Source: Bacteroidaceae bacterium (lineage in GTDB: Bacteria > Bacteroidota > Bacteroidia > Bacteroidales > Bacteroidaceae). Taken from it: DNA of 17,204 nucleotides. The position numbers were made by a program, and so were the translations under genes. A model generated the notes under the pieces. It did no database searches, was not told the origin of the DNA, and saw only the letters and a program-made list of their open reading frames with translations. Shown piece by piece: positions 1-7,204 of the stretch; position 1 is the first letter of the stretch; each line of letters starts with the position of its first letter. Location: NCBI GenBank assembly GCA_900771425.1, contig CAAGNV010000079.1, forward strand, positions 1-17,204. Direction: 5' to 3'.

Positions 1-1
1 G

Positions 2-71
2 TTAGAGCTTAGAGATTAGAGATTAGAGGTTAGAGATTAGAGATTAGAGATTAGAGGTTAGAGATTAGAGT
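2..71. repeat. Heptamer tandem array TTAGAGN, 10 units
   Basis: Ten uninterrupted 7-bp units of the form TTAGAGN. Only the last base changes (C,A,A,G,A,A,A,G,A,T in order). The array may continue beyond the left edge of the window. The unit carries TAG on the plus strand and TAA on the minus strand. Because 7 is not a multiple of 3, all six frames are closed, so this is non-coding DNA. It lies downstream of the minus-strand rnhB gene. A longer array of the same family lies at 2097-2229. Confidence 0.9.
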
Positions 72-121
72 CATACTTCTACTTCGCTCGGTTTACCGCT
101 TCGCAGCTTGCCTGCAGAAGA

Positions 122-153
122 ACTCCTTAACTCCAAAACTACTCAACTACTAA
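122..153. repeat. Degenerate octamer repeat, ACTACTNA-like, 4 units
   Basis: Four adjacent 8-bp units can be read: ACTCCTTA, ACTCCAAA, ACTACTCA, ACTACTAA. A related run lies at 13534-13565, just before the metalloprotease gene, and the two stretches match at 24 of 29 positions when aligned by eye. This looks like a second dispersed simple-repeat family, separate from the TTAGAGN heptamers. The stretch 72-121 between the two repeats shows nothing I can name. Confidence 0.5.
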
Positions 154-201
154 GGGCAACTTGAATATTGTATTGTAGCGGACTCAATGTGGTATAGCCA
201 A

Positions 202-825
202 TTAACCGAAATCCAACGAGAGTTGTGAATCGCCGAGCAGGTTGAATGTCTTTCGGTGATAAGGGGTGAGCCCATGCTGCCGGATGCCTTCGCGGTGCTC
301 TGGGGTAGGGTAGCCTGCATTGTGGTCCCAGCCGTAGTAAGGGTACTGCTGATGAAGGCGAAGCATGTAGTCGTCGCGGTATGTCTTGGCGAGGATTGAC
401 GCAGCAGCGATAGCGAGGTATTTGCCGTCGCCCTTGACTATCGTCGTATGCGGAACGACATTGCCTGTGGTGCTGTCGGTGTATTGATAGAAACGGTTGC
501 CGTCGATGATAAGTGCTTCAGGACGAATGGCTAACTTGTCAATGGCGCGATGCATGGCGGTGATGCTTGCCCGCAGTATGTTCAGTTGGTCGATCTCGTC
601 GGCAGTGACCTCGGCGACAGCCCATGCCAATGCGTCGTGCTCAATCTGCTCGCGCAGCATGTAACGGCGGCGTGCGGTGAGTTGCTTCGAGTCGTTGAGC
701 ATATCGTTGGTATAGTCTTTCGGAAAGATGACGGCGGCAGCAAACACGCTGCCTGCAAGGCATCCGCGACCGGCTTCGTCGCAACCAGCCTCGATGAGGT
801 CTGGATTGAAGAATGATTGTAGCAC
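202..825 (-). CDS. rnhB: Ribonuclease HII
   Basis: Cytoplasmic endonuclease that cuts the RNA strand of RNA-DNA hybrids and starts removal of single ribonucleotides misincorporated in DNA. The 207-residue length is typical. The N-terminal signature CDEAGRG is at residues 15-21. The expected acidic catalytic set is present: D16, E17, D108 (in LIIDGN) and D151 (in AKTYRD). The start is GTG (bases 825-823): no in-frame ATG precedes the conserved core, and family members begin with a similar short leader. A -7 promoter candidate lies 46-53 bases upstream. The last residues are QLSLDFG. QLSLDF at 201-206 resembles the bacterial sliding-clamp-binding motif and would sit where archaeal RNase HII carries its PCNA-binding peptide. 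The gene is divergent from the bat operon and not functionally tied to it. The family call is firm; the clamp motif is an inference. Confidence 0.96.
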   Translation of the reverse strand: MLQSFFNPDLIEAGCDEAGRGCLAGSVFAAAVIFPKDYTNDMLNDSKQLTARRRYMLREQIEHDALAWAVAEVTADEIDQLNILRASITAMHRAIDKLAIRPEALIIDGNRFYQYTDSTTGNVVPHTTIVKGDGKYLAIAAASILAKTYRDDYMLRLHQQYPYYGWDHNAGYPTPEHREGIRQHGLTPYHRKTFNLLGDSQLSLDFG

Positions 826-870
826 TGGCTTGAATTATAAATTACGAGTTACTAATTTCAAATACAAATG

Positions 871-878
871 CAAAGGTA
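871..878 (-). promoter_or_regulatory. Candidate -7 box for rnhB
   Basis: On the minus strand this reads TACCTTTG, a full match to the Bacteroidetes -7 consensus TAnnTTTG. Transcription would begin roughly 40 bases before the rnhB GTG. I see no good TTG -33 element at the usual distance, so confidence is moderate. Confidence 0.45.
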
Positions 879-934
879 GTTATTCTTTTTGATATATTCG
901 GACTGCGTAGTAGTTAAATAGTCTTAAAATAGTT

Positions 935-985
935 TAGATTTGGGCATGAGTAGTGAATAAGTGTCGTTGAAAAACATTATTTTTG
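935..985 (+). promoter_or_regulatory. Candidate promoter region for the bat operon (two -7 boxes)
   Basis: Two TAnnTTTG matches face moxR: TAGATTTG at 935-942 and TATTTTTG at 978-985. Neither has a convincing TTG about 20 bases upstream, so I cannot choose between them. Either would give a leader of roughly 100-150 bases. This and the rnhB candidate are the only regulatory signals I see in the 266-base gap between the two genes. Confidence 0.4.
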
Positions 986-1091
986 CATTCAAATTAAGTG
1001 TCACGTAGTATTGCAGATGCGACCACGCTCTGTGAACTGCCGGACACCAACCGACTGAGAAACAAAATTAACAAATAATAAAAATAAGATT

Positions 1092-2084
1092 ATGGAAACA
1101 GTGGATATTCGTGAACTAAACGAACGAATAGAACGTCAGAGTACTTTCGTGACAAACCTGGTAACAGGAATGGATCAGGTAATTGTAGGTCAGAAACATC
1201 TGGTAGAATCATTGCTCATCGGACTGCTGAGCGACGGTCATGTATTGCTCGAAGGTGTGCCGGGATTGGCAAAGACCAAGGCCATTCGTACGCTTGCATC
1301 GCTCATCGACGCACAGTTCAGCCGCATTCAGTTTACACCAGACCTCTTGCCTGCCGACGTTATCGGTACTATGATCTACAGCCAGAAGGACGGTGAATTC
1401 AAGGCAAAGAAAGGTCCTGTATTTGCCAACTTCGTACTGGCCGACGAAATCAACCGTGCTCCGGCAAAGGTACAGAGCGCATTGCTCGAAGCCATGCAGG
1501 AACGTCAGGTTACCATCAGCACCAATACATTTGAACTGCCAAAGCCTTTCCTCGTACTTGCCACTCAGAACCCAATCGAGCAGGAAGGAACGTACCCATT
1601 GCCAGAGGCTCAGGTTGACCGTTTCATGCTGAAAGTGGTTATCGACTATCCGAAACTTGAAGAAGAGAAGAAAATTATCCGTCAGAACATAACTGGCGAA
1701 GGCCAGACCGTTCGCCCAATCATGGGAACAAAGGAAATAGAAGAAGCACGCAAGGTAGTCCGCGACGTATATCTCGACGAGAAGATTGAACAGTACATCG
1801 CCGACATCGTGTTTGCAACTCGTTTCCCTGACAAGTATGGACTGAAAGACCTGAAGGGACTGATTGCCTTCGGTGGTTCACCGCGTGCCAGCATCAACCT
1901 CGCCCTTGCCAGCCGTGCCTACGCATTCATCAAGCACCGCGGCTATGTGATTCCTGAAGACGTGCGTGCCGTTGCACACGACGTTCTGCGCCACCGTATC
2001 GGACTCACTTACGAGGCAGAGGCAAGCAACGTGACAAGTGAAGAAATCGTAAGCAAGATACTTAATAAGGTCGAAGTGCCATAG
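1092..2084 (+). CDS. MoxR-family AAA+ ATPase, first gene of the bat operon
   Basis: Cytoplasmic AAA+ ATPase of the MoxR group. These rings are thought to act as chaperones for VWA-domain partners, and the genes downstream encode such partners. Visible motifs are Walker A GVPGLAKT at residues 55-62, Walker B VLADE ending at E119, the sensor-1 motif ATQNPIEQEG starting at residue 157 with N160, the LPEAQVDRF segment (170-178) holding the likely arginine finger R177, and a GGSPRAS sensor-2 motif. The length of 330 residues is normal. The ATG start gives METVDI and has no Shine-Dalgarno sequence, as is usual in Bacteroidota. The next gene follows after 183 bases filled mostly by a heptamer repeat array, an unusually long gap for this operon. 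Its substrate cannot be told from sequence. Confidence 0.93.
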   Translation: METVDIRELNERIERQSTFVTNLVTGMDQVIVGQKHLVESLLIGLLSDGHVLLEGVPGLAKTKAIRTLASLIDAQFSRIQFTPDLLPADVIGTMIYSQKDGEFKAKKGPVFANFVLADEINRAPAKVQSALLEAMQERQVTISTNTFELPKPFLVLATQNPIEQEGTYPLPEAQVDRFMLKVVIDYPKLEEEKKIIRQNITGEGQTVRPIMGTKEIEEARKVVRDVYLDEKIEQYIADIVFATRFPDKYGLKDLKGLIAFGGSPRASINLALASRAYAFIKHRGYVIPEDVRAVAHDVLRHRIGLTYEAEASNVTSEEIVSKILNKVEVP

Positions 2085-2096
2085 TAGATTAGGAGC

Positions 2097-2229
2097 TTAG
2101 AGATTAGTGCTTAGAGATTAGAGTTTAGAGTTGATAGTTGAGGGCTTAGAGCTTAGGGCTTAGAGATTAGAGCTTAGAGTTGATAGTTGAGGGCTTAGGG
2201 CTTAGAGCTTAGAGTTGATAGCTTAGAGT
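2097..2229. repeat. Heptamer tandem array TTAGAGN-like, 19 units, inside the bat operon
   Basis: Nineteen heptamers in unbroken register, exactly 133 bases. Most are TTAGAGN or TTAGGGC, with one TTAGTGC and interspersed TGATAGT, TGATAGC and TGAGGGC units. The triplet TTAGAGT-TGATAGT-TGAGGGC occurs twice (2125-2145 and 2174-2194), a higher-order repeat that implies duplication of blocks of units. The array separates moxR from the DUF58 gene and must be in the transcript if the operon is read through. It belongs to the same family as the array at 2-71. Confidence 0.9.
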
Positions 2230-2267
2230 GATGAGACCTCAGATGCTAAATTTTAAATTTTAACTAT

Positions 2268-3137
2268 TTGGAAACATCAGAACTGCTGAGTCAGGTGCGC
2301 AAGATAGAAATCAAGACGCGCGGACTCTCGAATAACATATTTGCCGGAGAATACCATTCAGCCTTCAAGGGTAGGGGAATGGCGTTCAGTGAAGTGCGTG
2401 AATATCAGTATGGCGACGACGTCCGCGATATTGACTGGAACGTCACGGCACGATTCGGACGCCCATACGTGAAGGTGTTTGAGGAAGAACGCGAACTCAC
2501 CGTGATACTCATGGTCGATGTGTCGGGCAGTCTCGACTTCGGTACCATCAACCAGACCAAGCGCCAGATGGTTACCGAGATAGCAGCCACGCTTGCGTTT
2601 TCTGCAATACAGAACAACGACAAGATTGGCGTTATCTTCTTCAGCGACCACGTCGAGAAGTTTATACCGCCAAAGAAGGGCCGCAAGCACATATTGCTCA
2701 TCATACGCGAACTCCTCACATTCCAGCCCGAAAGCCGGAAGACCGATATCGGCGGCGCCGTTGAATTTATGACTAACGCCATAAAGAAACGCTGCACCGT
2801 GTTCCTGCTGAGTGACTTCTACAACCAGAACGACTTCCAACAGCAACTGACCATCGCCAACCGTCGTCACGACCTCGTGGCACTGCAAGTCTATGACATG
2901 CGTATGACCGAAATGCCAAACGTCGGACTACTACGGCTGAGGGATGCCGAAACAGGCGAGGACATATTTGTCGATACATCGTCGGCTGCAGTACGCAGGG
3001 CACATCACGAATGGTGGATTAACCATCAGAACACGGTACGCACGATGCTGACACACTCAAGCGTCGATAATGTCTCGGTCAGAACCGACGAAGACTATGT
3101 GAAGGCTTTGATGAACCTGTTCCGCCGACGCAGTTAA
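2268..3137 (+). CDS. DUF58 / VWA-like protein of the bat operon
   Basis: DUF58 protein, 289 residues, the standard neighbour of MoxR ATPases. The DUF58 signature runs through GRGMAFSEVREYQYGDD and RDIDW at about residues 35-57. A VWA-like fold follows with a complete metal site: DVSGS at 84-88, T159 in KTDIGGA and D183 in LLSDF. There is no signal peptide or membrane segment, so it should be cytoplasmic and is the likely direct MoxR partner. The start must be TTG at 2268: an in-frame TAA lies at 2247-2249, no ATG lies between, and the next in-frame ATG falls inside the conserved domain at residue 38. The resulting METSEL start fits the family. A 10-codon ORF (2231-2263) ends 4 bases before this start and could couple translation; that is a guess. 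The next gene begins 43 bases downstream. Confidence 0.92.
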   Translation: METSELLSQVRKIEIKTRGLSNNIFAGEYHSAFKGRGMAFSEVREYQYGDDVRDIDWNVTARFGRPYVKVFEEERELTVILMVDVSGSLDFGTINQTKRQMVTEIAATLAFSAIQNNDKIGVIFFSDHVEKFIPPKKGRKHILLIIRELLTFQPESRKTDIGGAVEFMTNAIKKRCTVFLLSDFYNQNDFQQQLTIANRRHDLVALQVYDMRMTEMPNVGLLRLRDAETGEDIFVDTSSAAVRRAHHEWWINHQNTVRTMLTHSSVDNVSVRTDEDYVKALMNLFRRRS

Positions 3138-3180
3138 GGATATTGCCCAAGACGGACTATTCAATAAACAAGACTCTCAA

Positions 3181-4251
3181 ATGAAGAAATTCTACATATT
3201 ATTCCTTTTGTTGCAGACTTATGTACTTGCCTGCTTTGCTCAAGTCACGGTCGATGCAACGATTGACTCAACACAGATTTATATAGGACAGCAGACAGGC
3301 ATCACACTGCAAATCAGTGCCGATGCTGACAAAATCATCGAACTGCCACACTACGATTCGCTGGCACAAATCGTACCTGGCATAGAAGTGGTGCAGGTGT
3401 TACCGACTGACACCGATCGACTCAATGACGGCAAGCGACTGGTGCTGACACAGAAGTACATCGTCACGTCGTTCGACTCTGCACTTTATTATCTGCCACC
3501 GATGAAAGTGAAGGTTGACGGAAAGGAATATGAATCGAAAAACCTTGCCTTGAAGGTTTATACGATGGACATCGACACGGTACATACCGAAAACATCTGT
3601 CCGCCAAAGGCCGAACTCGCACCGCCGTTCTCATGGGACGACTGGAAACCAGTCATCTGGTTCACGCTTCTGCTCATACTGTTGGTTGCCGCATTGGTCT
3701 ATATGGCAATTCGCCTTGCAAAGAACAAACCAATACTTCGACGTATCAGCCTGCGCCAGCGCATTGCACCGCACAAATTGGCAATGCAGAAGATAGAGCA
3801 GATACGCGAAGACAAGTTGGTACAAAGCGAAGACTCCAAGGAATACTACACCCAGTTGACCGAGGCTCTGCGCCAATATATCAGTGAGCGCTTCGGCTTC
3901 AATGCAATGGAGATGACATCTACCGAAATCATTGAACACCTGGAACGTGAAAACGATCAGGAAGCACTTGCCGAACTCAACCAACTCTTCCAAACAGCCG
4001 ACCTCGTGAAGTTCGCAAAATATACTACGCTCATCAACGAAAACGACCGCAACCTCATCACCGCTGTCGAATATATCAATAAGACCAAGATAGAAGAGGA
4101 AGTGAAACCTCAGCCAAAGGAAATCGTGGTAGAGGAGAAACGCTCGAAAGTAGCAAAGGCAGTTCTTATAGGCATTGTCTGCACATTAGGCATTGCATCG
4201 ATGGCAGTTCTCGTTTACCTCATTTACCGACTCTATTACCTCTTCATTTAG
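3181..4251 (+). CDS. BatD-like membrane protein with signal peptide and cytoplasmic helical domain
   Basis: 356 residues. A signal peptide (1-20, cleavage likely after CFA before QVTVD) leads to a beta-rich periplasmic domain (about 21-150). A transmembrane helix follows (157-178), then a charged helical cytoplasmic domain (about 185-305), and a second helix close to the C-terminus (326-350). The layout matches the first half of BatD, encoded downstream. The helical domains can be aligned by eye: YYTQLTEALRQYISERFGF here (from 222) against FYDEVMRALYGYVADKLNI in BatD (from 532), then KFAKY against EFARY. I infer the two are paralogues. It lacks a TPR tail and ends just after its last helix. 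BatA starts 12 bases downstream, so they are surely co-transcribed. The exact role is unknown. Confidence 0.75.
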   Translation: MKKFYILFLLLQTYVLACFAQVTVDATIDSTQIYIGQQTGITLQISADADKIIELPHYDSLAQIVPGIEVVQVLPTDTDRLNDGKRLVLTQKYIVTSFDSALYYLPPMKVKVDGKEYESKNLALKVYTMDIDTVHTENICPPKAELAPPFSWDDWKPVIWFTLLLILLVAALVYMAIRLAKNKPILRRISLRQRIAPHKLAMQKIEQIREDKLVQSEDSKEYYTQLTEALRQYISERFGFNAMEMTSTEIIEHLERENDQEALAELNQLFQTADLVKFAKYTTLINENDRNLITAVEYINKTKIEEEVKPQPKEIVVEEKRSKVAKAVLIGIVCTLGIASMAVLVYLIYRLYYLFI

Positions 4252-4263
4252 AATATATAGACC

Positions 4264-5253
4264 ATGACATTCAAAAATCCATATTTCTTCCTGCTGCTCA
4301 TCGCACTGATACCATATATCGTATGGTATGTGATGCGTTACATGAAGAGCCTGCCAACACTGAAAATGCCGGAAACAGGCAAGTTCAAGACATTGCCGAA
4401 GTCCTTCCGTCAATATCTTATACATGTGCCATTCCTGCTCCGATGCCTGCTCATCGTGTTGGTGGTTTGCATACTTGCCCGCCCGCAGAGCAAACACTCA
4501 TGGAGCGACACAGACGTTGAAGGCATTGACATCATGCTGTCGGTTGACGTATCAACAAGTATGCTTGCCCAAGACTTCCGCCCTAATCGTGTCGAGGCTT
4601 TGCGCGAGATAGCACAGCGATTTGTCGAGAAACGAATGAATGACAATATAGGTCTGACATTCTTTGCCGGCGAAGCATATACGCAGTGCCCGCTGACGAC
4701 TGACCATGCAGCACTCATGAACCTTTACAACAGTGCCGACACACGTATGGCTGCCAACGGAACACTTGAAGACGGAACAGCCATCGGCGACGGTATAATG
4801 AACTCGTTGCTCCGTCTGCGCGAAAGCGAGGCTAAGTCAAAGGTCATCATCTTGCTTACCGACGGCGTCAACAATGCAGGTAACATCTCACCGCAGACAG
4901 CAGCCGAGATAGCAAAGAAACAAGGCGTACGCATCTATACCATCGGCATCGGCACCACAGGCATGGCTCCGTACCCACTGCCTACGGGTGGAACCATTCC
5001 GCTGCCTGTTGAAATTGATGAGACAACCATGTCGAAGATATCTAAAGAAACCGGAGGTCAGTACTTTCGTGCTAAAAAGAATGCAGAACTCGATGCTATC
5101 TACAGCGACATCGACCAGATGGAACGTACAAAATTCAATGTTCGCCAATACAGCCGGCGTACAGACCTGTTCGAACCATTTGCCATTGCAGCATTGCTCG
5201 TGTTCCTGCTTGAACTGCTGCTTAGGATAGTAGTATTAAAACGTATTCCGTAA
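4264..5253 (+). CDS. batA: BatA, membrane-anchored VWA-domain protein
   Basis: 329-residue VWA protein of the Bacteroides aerotolerance operon. Two N-terminal transmembrane helices (about 7-25 and 54-72) are followed by the VWA domain. The MIDAS metal site is complete: DVSTS at 95-99, T172 in DGTAIGDGI and D200 in ILLTDGVNN. A third helix (about 303-323) closes the protein. The bat genes were first linked to aerotolerance in Bacteroides fragilis; the molecular role of BatA is not established. A metal-binding VWA domain suggests regulated protein-protein contact, probably under the control of the MoxR ATPase. It lies 21 bases before the paralogous batB-batC gene, with which it shares fold and helix pattern. 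The ATG start gives MTFKNPYFFL, normal for the family. Confidence 0.92.
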   Translation: MTFKNPYFFLLLIALIPYIVWYVMRYMKSLPTLKMPETGKFKTLPKSFRQYLIHVPFLLRCLLIVLVVCILARPQSKHSWSDTDVEGIDIMLSVDVSTSMLAQDFRPNRVEALREIAQRFVEKRMNDNIGLTFFAGEAYTQCPLTTDHAALMNLYNSADTRMAANGTLEDGTAIGDGIMNSLLRLRESEAKSKVIILLTDGVNNAGNISPQTAAEIAKKQGVRIYTIGIGTTGMAPYPLPTGGTIPLPVEIDETTMSKISKETGGQYFRAKKNAELDAIYSDIDQMERTKFNVRQYSRRTDLFEPFAIAALLVFLLELLLRIVVLKRIP

Positions 5254-5274
5254 ATATCAGTAATTAGTCAAACA

Positions 5275-7137
5275 ATGTTGTTCAGATTTGCACATCCTCT
5301 ATATTTATATTTGTTGTTGCTGATACCTGTGTTTGTAGCAATATTCGTTGCTTTGAGGTATCAGCGTAAACGCAACTTGAAGAAGTTTGGTGACCCCGAA
5401 CTTATTAAGCATCTCATGCCGGAGGTTTCATCTTTCCGTCCGATATTGAAGTTCTCGCTCCTGATGTTGGCATTGGCTCTGATAGTCTTCGTCCTGGCTC
5501 GTCCACAATACGGAACACGCAGCGAGGAATATAAACGTCAGGGCATTGAAGCCATTATCGCCGTCGATGTATCTAACTCTATGCTGTGTGAGGACATCTC
5601 GCCGTCACGACTCACCAAGTCGAAGATGATAGTGTCGAAACTCATTGACCAACTCGACGAGGATAAACTTGGATTGATTGCATACGCAGGTACAGCCGTC
5701 ACGCTCTTGCCGATTACTTCCGACTATGTATCGGCAAAAATGTTCCTCGACCAACTTACACCAAAGACTATCACCCTTCAAGGTACTGATATTGGTGAGG
5801 CTATCAACCGTGCGTTGGCAGGATTCTCTGATAAGAAGACCGTGGGGCGTGCTCTCATTCTCATAACTGATGCCGAGGATAACGAACAGGGCGCAATCGA
5901 GGCAGCCAAGATGGCCAAAGAACGTGGCATCCGTATATTCGTACTCTCCGTCGGCACACCTGAGGGCGGACTCATCCCTATGGGGAACAATTCGTTCAAG
6001 AAAGACGCTGAAGGCAATGTGGTGACCACAAAACTCAATGAATCCGTAGGTCAGCAGATAGCACAGGCTGGTGGAGGCGTATATCTTCATGTCGATCGTA
6101 CCGACGATGCCCAAAAGATGCTTGAAACCGAAATTGCAAAGATGCAGAAGGACGATATTACCACTTCGATGTATTCTGAATATGACGAACAATTCGTAGC
6201 AGTAGCAATACTTCTCTTCATTGTGCTTATCATCGAAATATGTATTATGGACAGAAAGAATAACGTACTCAAGCGCTTCCGGTTGTTTAAGACGGCAATG
6301 CTTCTGGTGGTCATGCATTCATCGCTTTTCTGTGCTGAAGCAAATGCCCAGTCGAGCGATCGTGACTACATACGTTTGGGCAATAAATACTTCCGTGAGA
6401 AAAACTACGTTCAGGCAGAAACTAACTATCGCAAGGCATTGGAGAAGAAACCGTCGCTTGAAGTATATTACAATCTTGCCAATTCGGTTACATATCAAGG
6501 CAATGACTCTATTGCTTTTGAGAACTATAAGAAGGCATTGGGCGAGCAGGCTGCTTCGCCTGAACGCAAGGCGTATGTATTCCATAACATGGGCAATTTG
6601 AGTTATGCTTCTGGCATAATGCAGATGAAGTCCAACGGTCAGGATGCCGGCAAGGCATTCCAACAGGCTGTTGAACTCTATAAGAGTGCTCTGCGTTGTA
6701 ATCCAAAAGACGACGAAACACGATATAACCTTGCAATGGCTCAGTTTATGCTGAAGAAGAACCAAAACAATCAAGGTGGCGGTGGTAACAATGACCAAAA
6801 CAAAGATAACAAAGACCAGAACAAAGATAAAAACAAGGATCAAAATAAGGACAACAAGGATCAGGATAAGGACAATAAGGATAAGAACCAAGATCAGAAC
6901 AAGGATAATAAGGAAAACAAAGACAATCAAGACAAACAAAACCAACAGAATAACCAAAATAAAGACAAAAACCAGCAGGACAAGCAGAAGCAGCAACCAC
7001 AACCTCAGTCAGGACAGATTGACGACAAGACAGCCGAACAACTCCTCAACTCTGCTCAACAAGACGAGAAAGCAGTCCAACGAAAGGTACAGAAAGGAGA
7101 GAAGGCTCATCGTCGCGGACTGGAGAAAGACTGGTAA
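5275..7137 (+). CDS. batB/batC: BatB-BatC fusion: VWA membrane protein plus periplasmic TPR domain
   Basis: One 620-residue ORF covers what are separate genes in Bacteroides fragilis. The BatB part (1-330) has helices at about 7-26 and 57-75, a VWA domain with complete MIDAS (DVSNS 98-102, T171, D199) and a helix at 306-324. The BatC part begins with a hydrophobic stretch (338-355, ending LFCAEANAQ) that looks like the old BatC signal peptide. TPR units follow (about 362-495), then a tail extremely rich in N, K, D and Q (496-575), and a final conserved charged segment (580-620) including AEQLLNSAQQDE. The internal stretch would carry the chain back out, placing the TPR domain in the periplasm. 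In-frame ATGs at 6247 and 6298 could still allow a separate BatC to be made. BatD follows after 67 bases. Domain calls are firm; in vivo fusion is inferred. Confidence 0.9.
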   Translation: MLFRFAHPLYLYLLLLIPVFVAIFVALRYQRKRNLKKFGDPELIKHLMPEVSSFRPILKFSLLMLALALIVFVLARPQYGTRSEEYKRQGIEAIIAVDVSNSMLCEDISPSRLTKSKMIVSKLIDQLDEDKLGLIAYAGTAVTLLPITSDYVSAKMFLDQLTPKTITLQGTDIGEAINRALAGFSDKKTVGRALILITDAEDNEQGAIEAAKMAKERGIRIFVLSVGTPEGGLIPMGNNSFKKDAEGNVVTTKLNESVGQQIAQAGGGVYLHVDRTDDAQKMLETEIAKMQKDDITTSMYSEYDEQFVAVAILLFIVLIIEICIMDRKNNVLKRFRLFKTAMLLVVMHSSLFCAEANAQSSDRDYIRLGNKYFREKNYVQAETNYRKALEKKPSLEVYYNLANSVTYQGNDSIAFENYKKALGEQAASPERKAYVFHNMGNLSYASGIMQMKSNGQDAGKAFQQAVELYKSALRCNPKDDETRYNLAMAQFMLKKNQNNQGGGGNNDQNKDNKDQNKDKNKDQNKDNKDQDKDNKDKNQDQNKDNKENKDNQDKQNQQNNQNKDKNQQDKQKQQPQPQSGQIDDKTAEQLLNSAQQDEKAVQRKVQKGEKAHRRGLEKDW

Positions 7138-7204
7138 TGATGCAAAATATGTGATTTATTATGCAGGCTTTGAGCATAGTATGAAACGATAAAACTAAAC
7201 AAGA

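Noticed and set aside
76..120. Possible hairpin CTTCT...AGAAG with two CTTCGC copies
   Set aside because: Only five bases pair across a 35-base loop, so it is not convincing.
5605..6318. Minus-strand ORF of 237 codons opposite the BatB VWA domain
   Set aside because: No recognisable domain, and it fully overlaps a strongly conserved protein-coding region on the other strand.
6319..7002. Long minus-strand ORF of 227 codons, very rich in V, L and I
   Set aside because: It is the antisense of the NKDQ-rich tract of the BatB-BatC gene, whose codons read as hydrophobic residues in reverse. The plus-strand frame is the clear gene.
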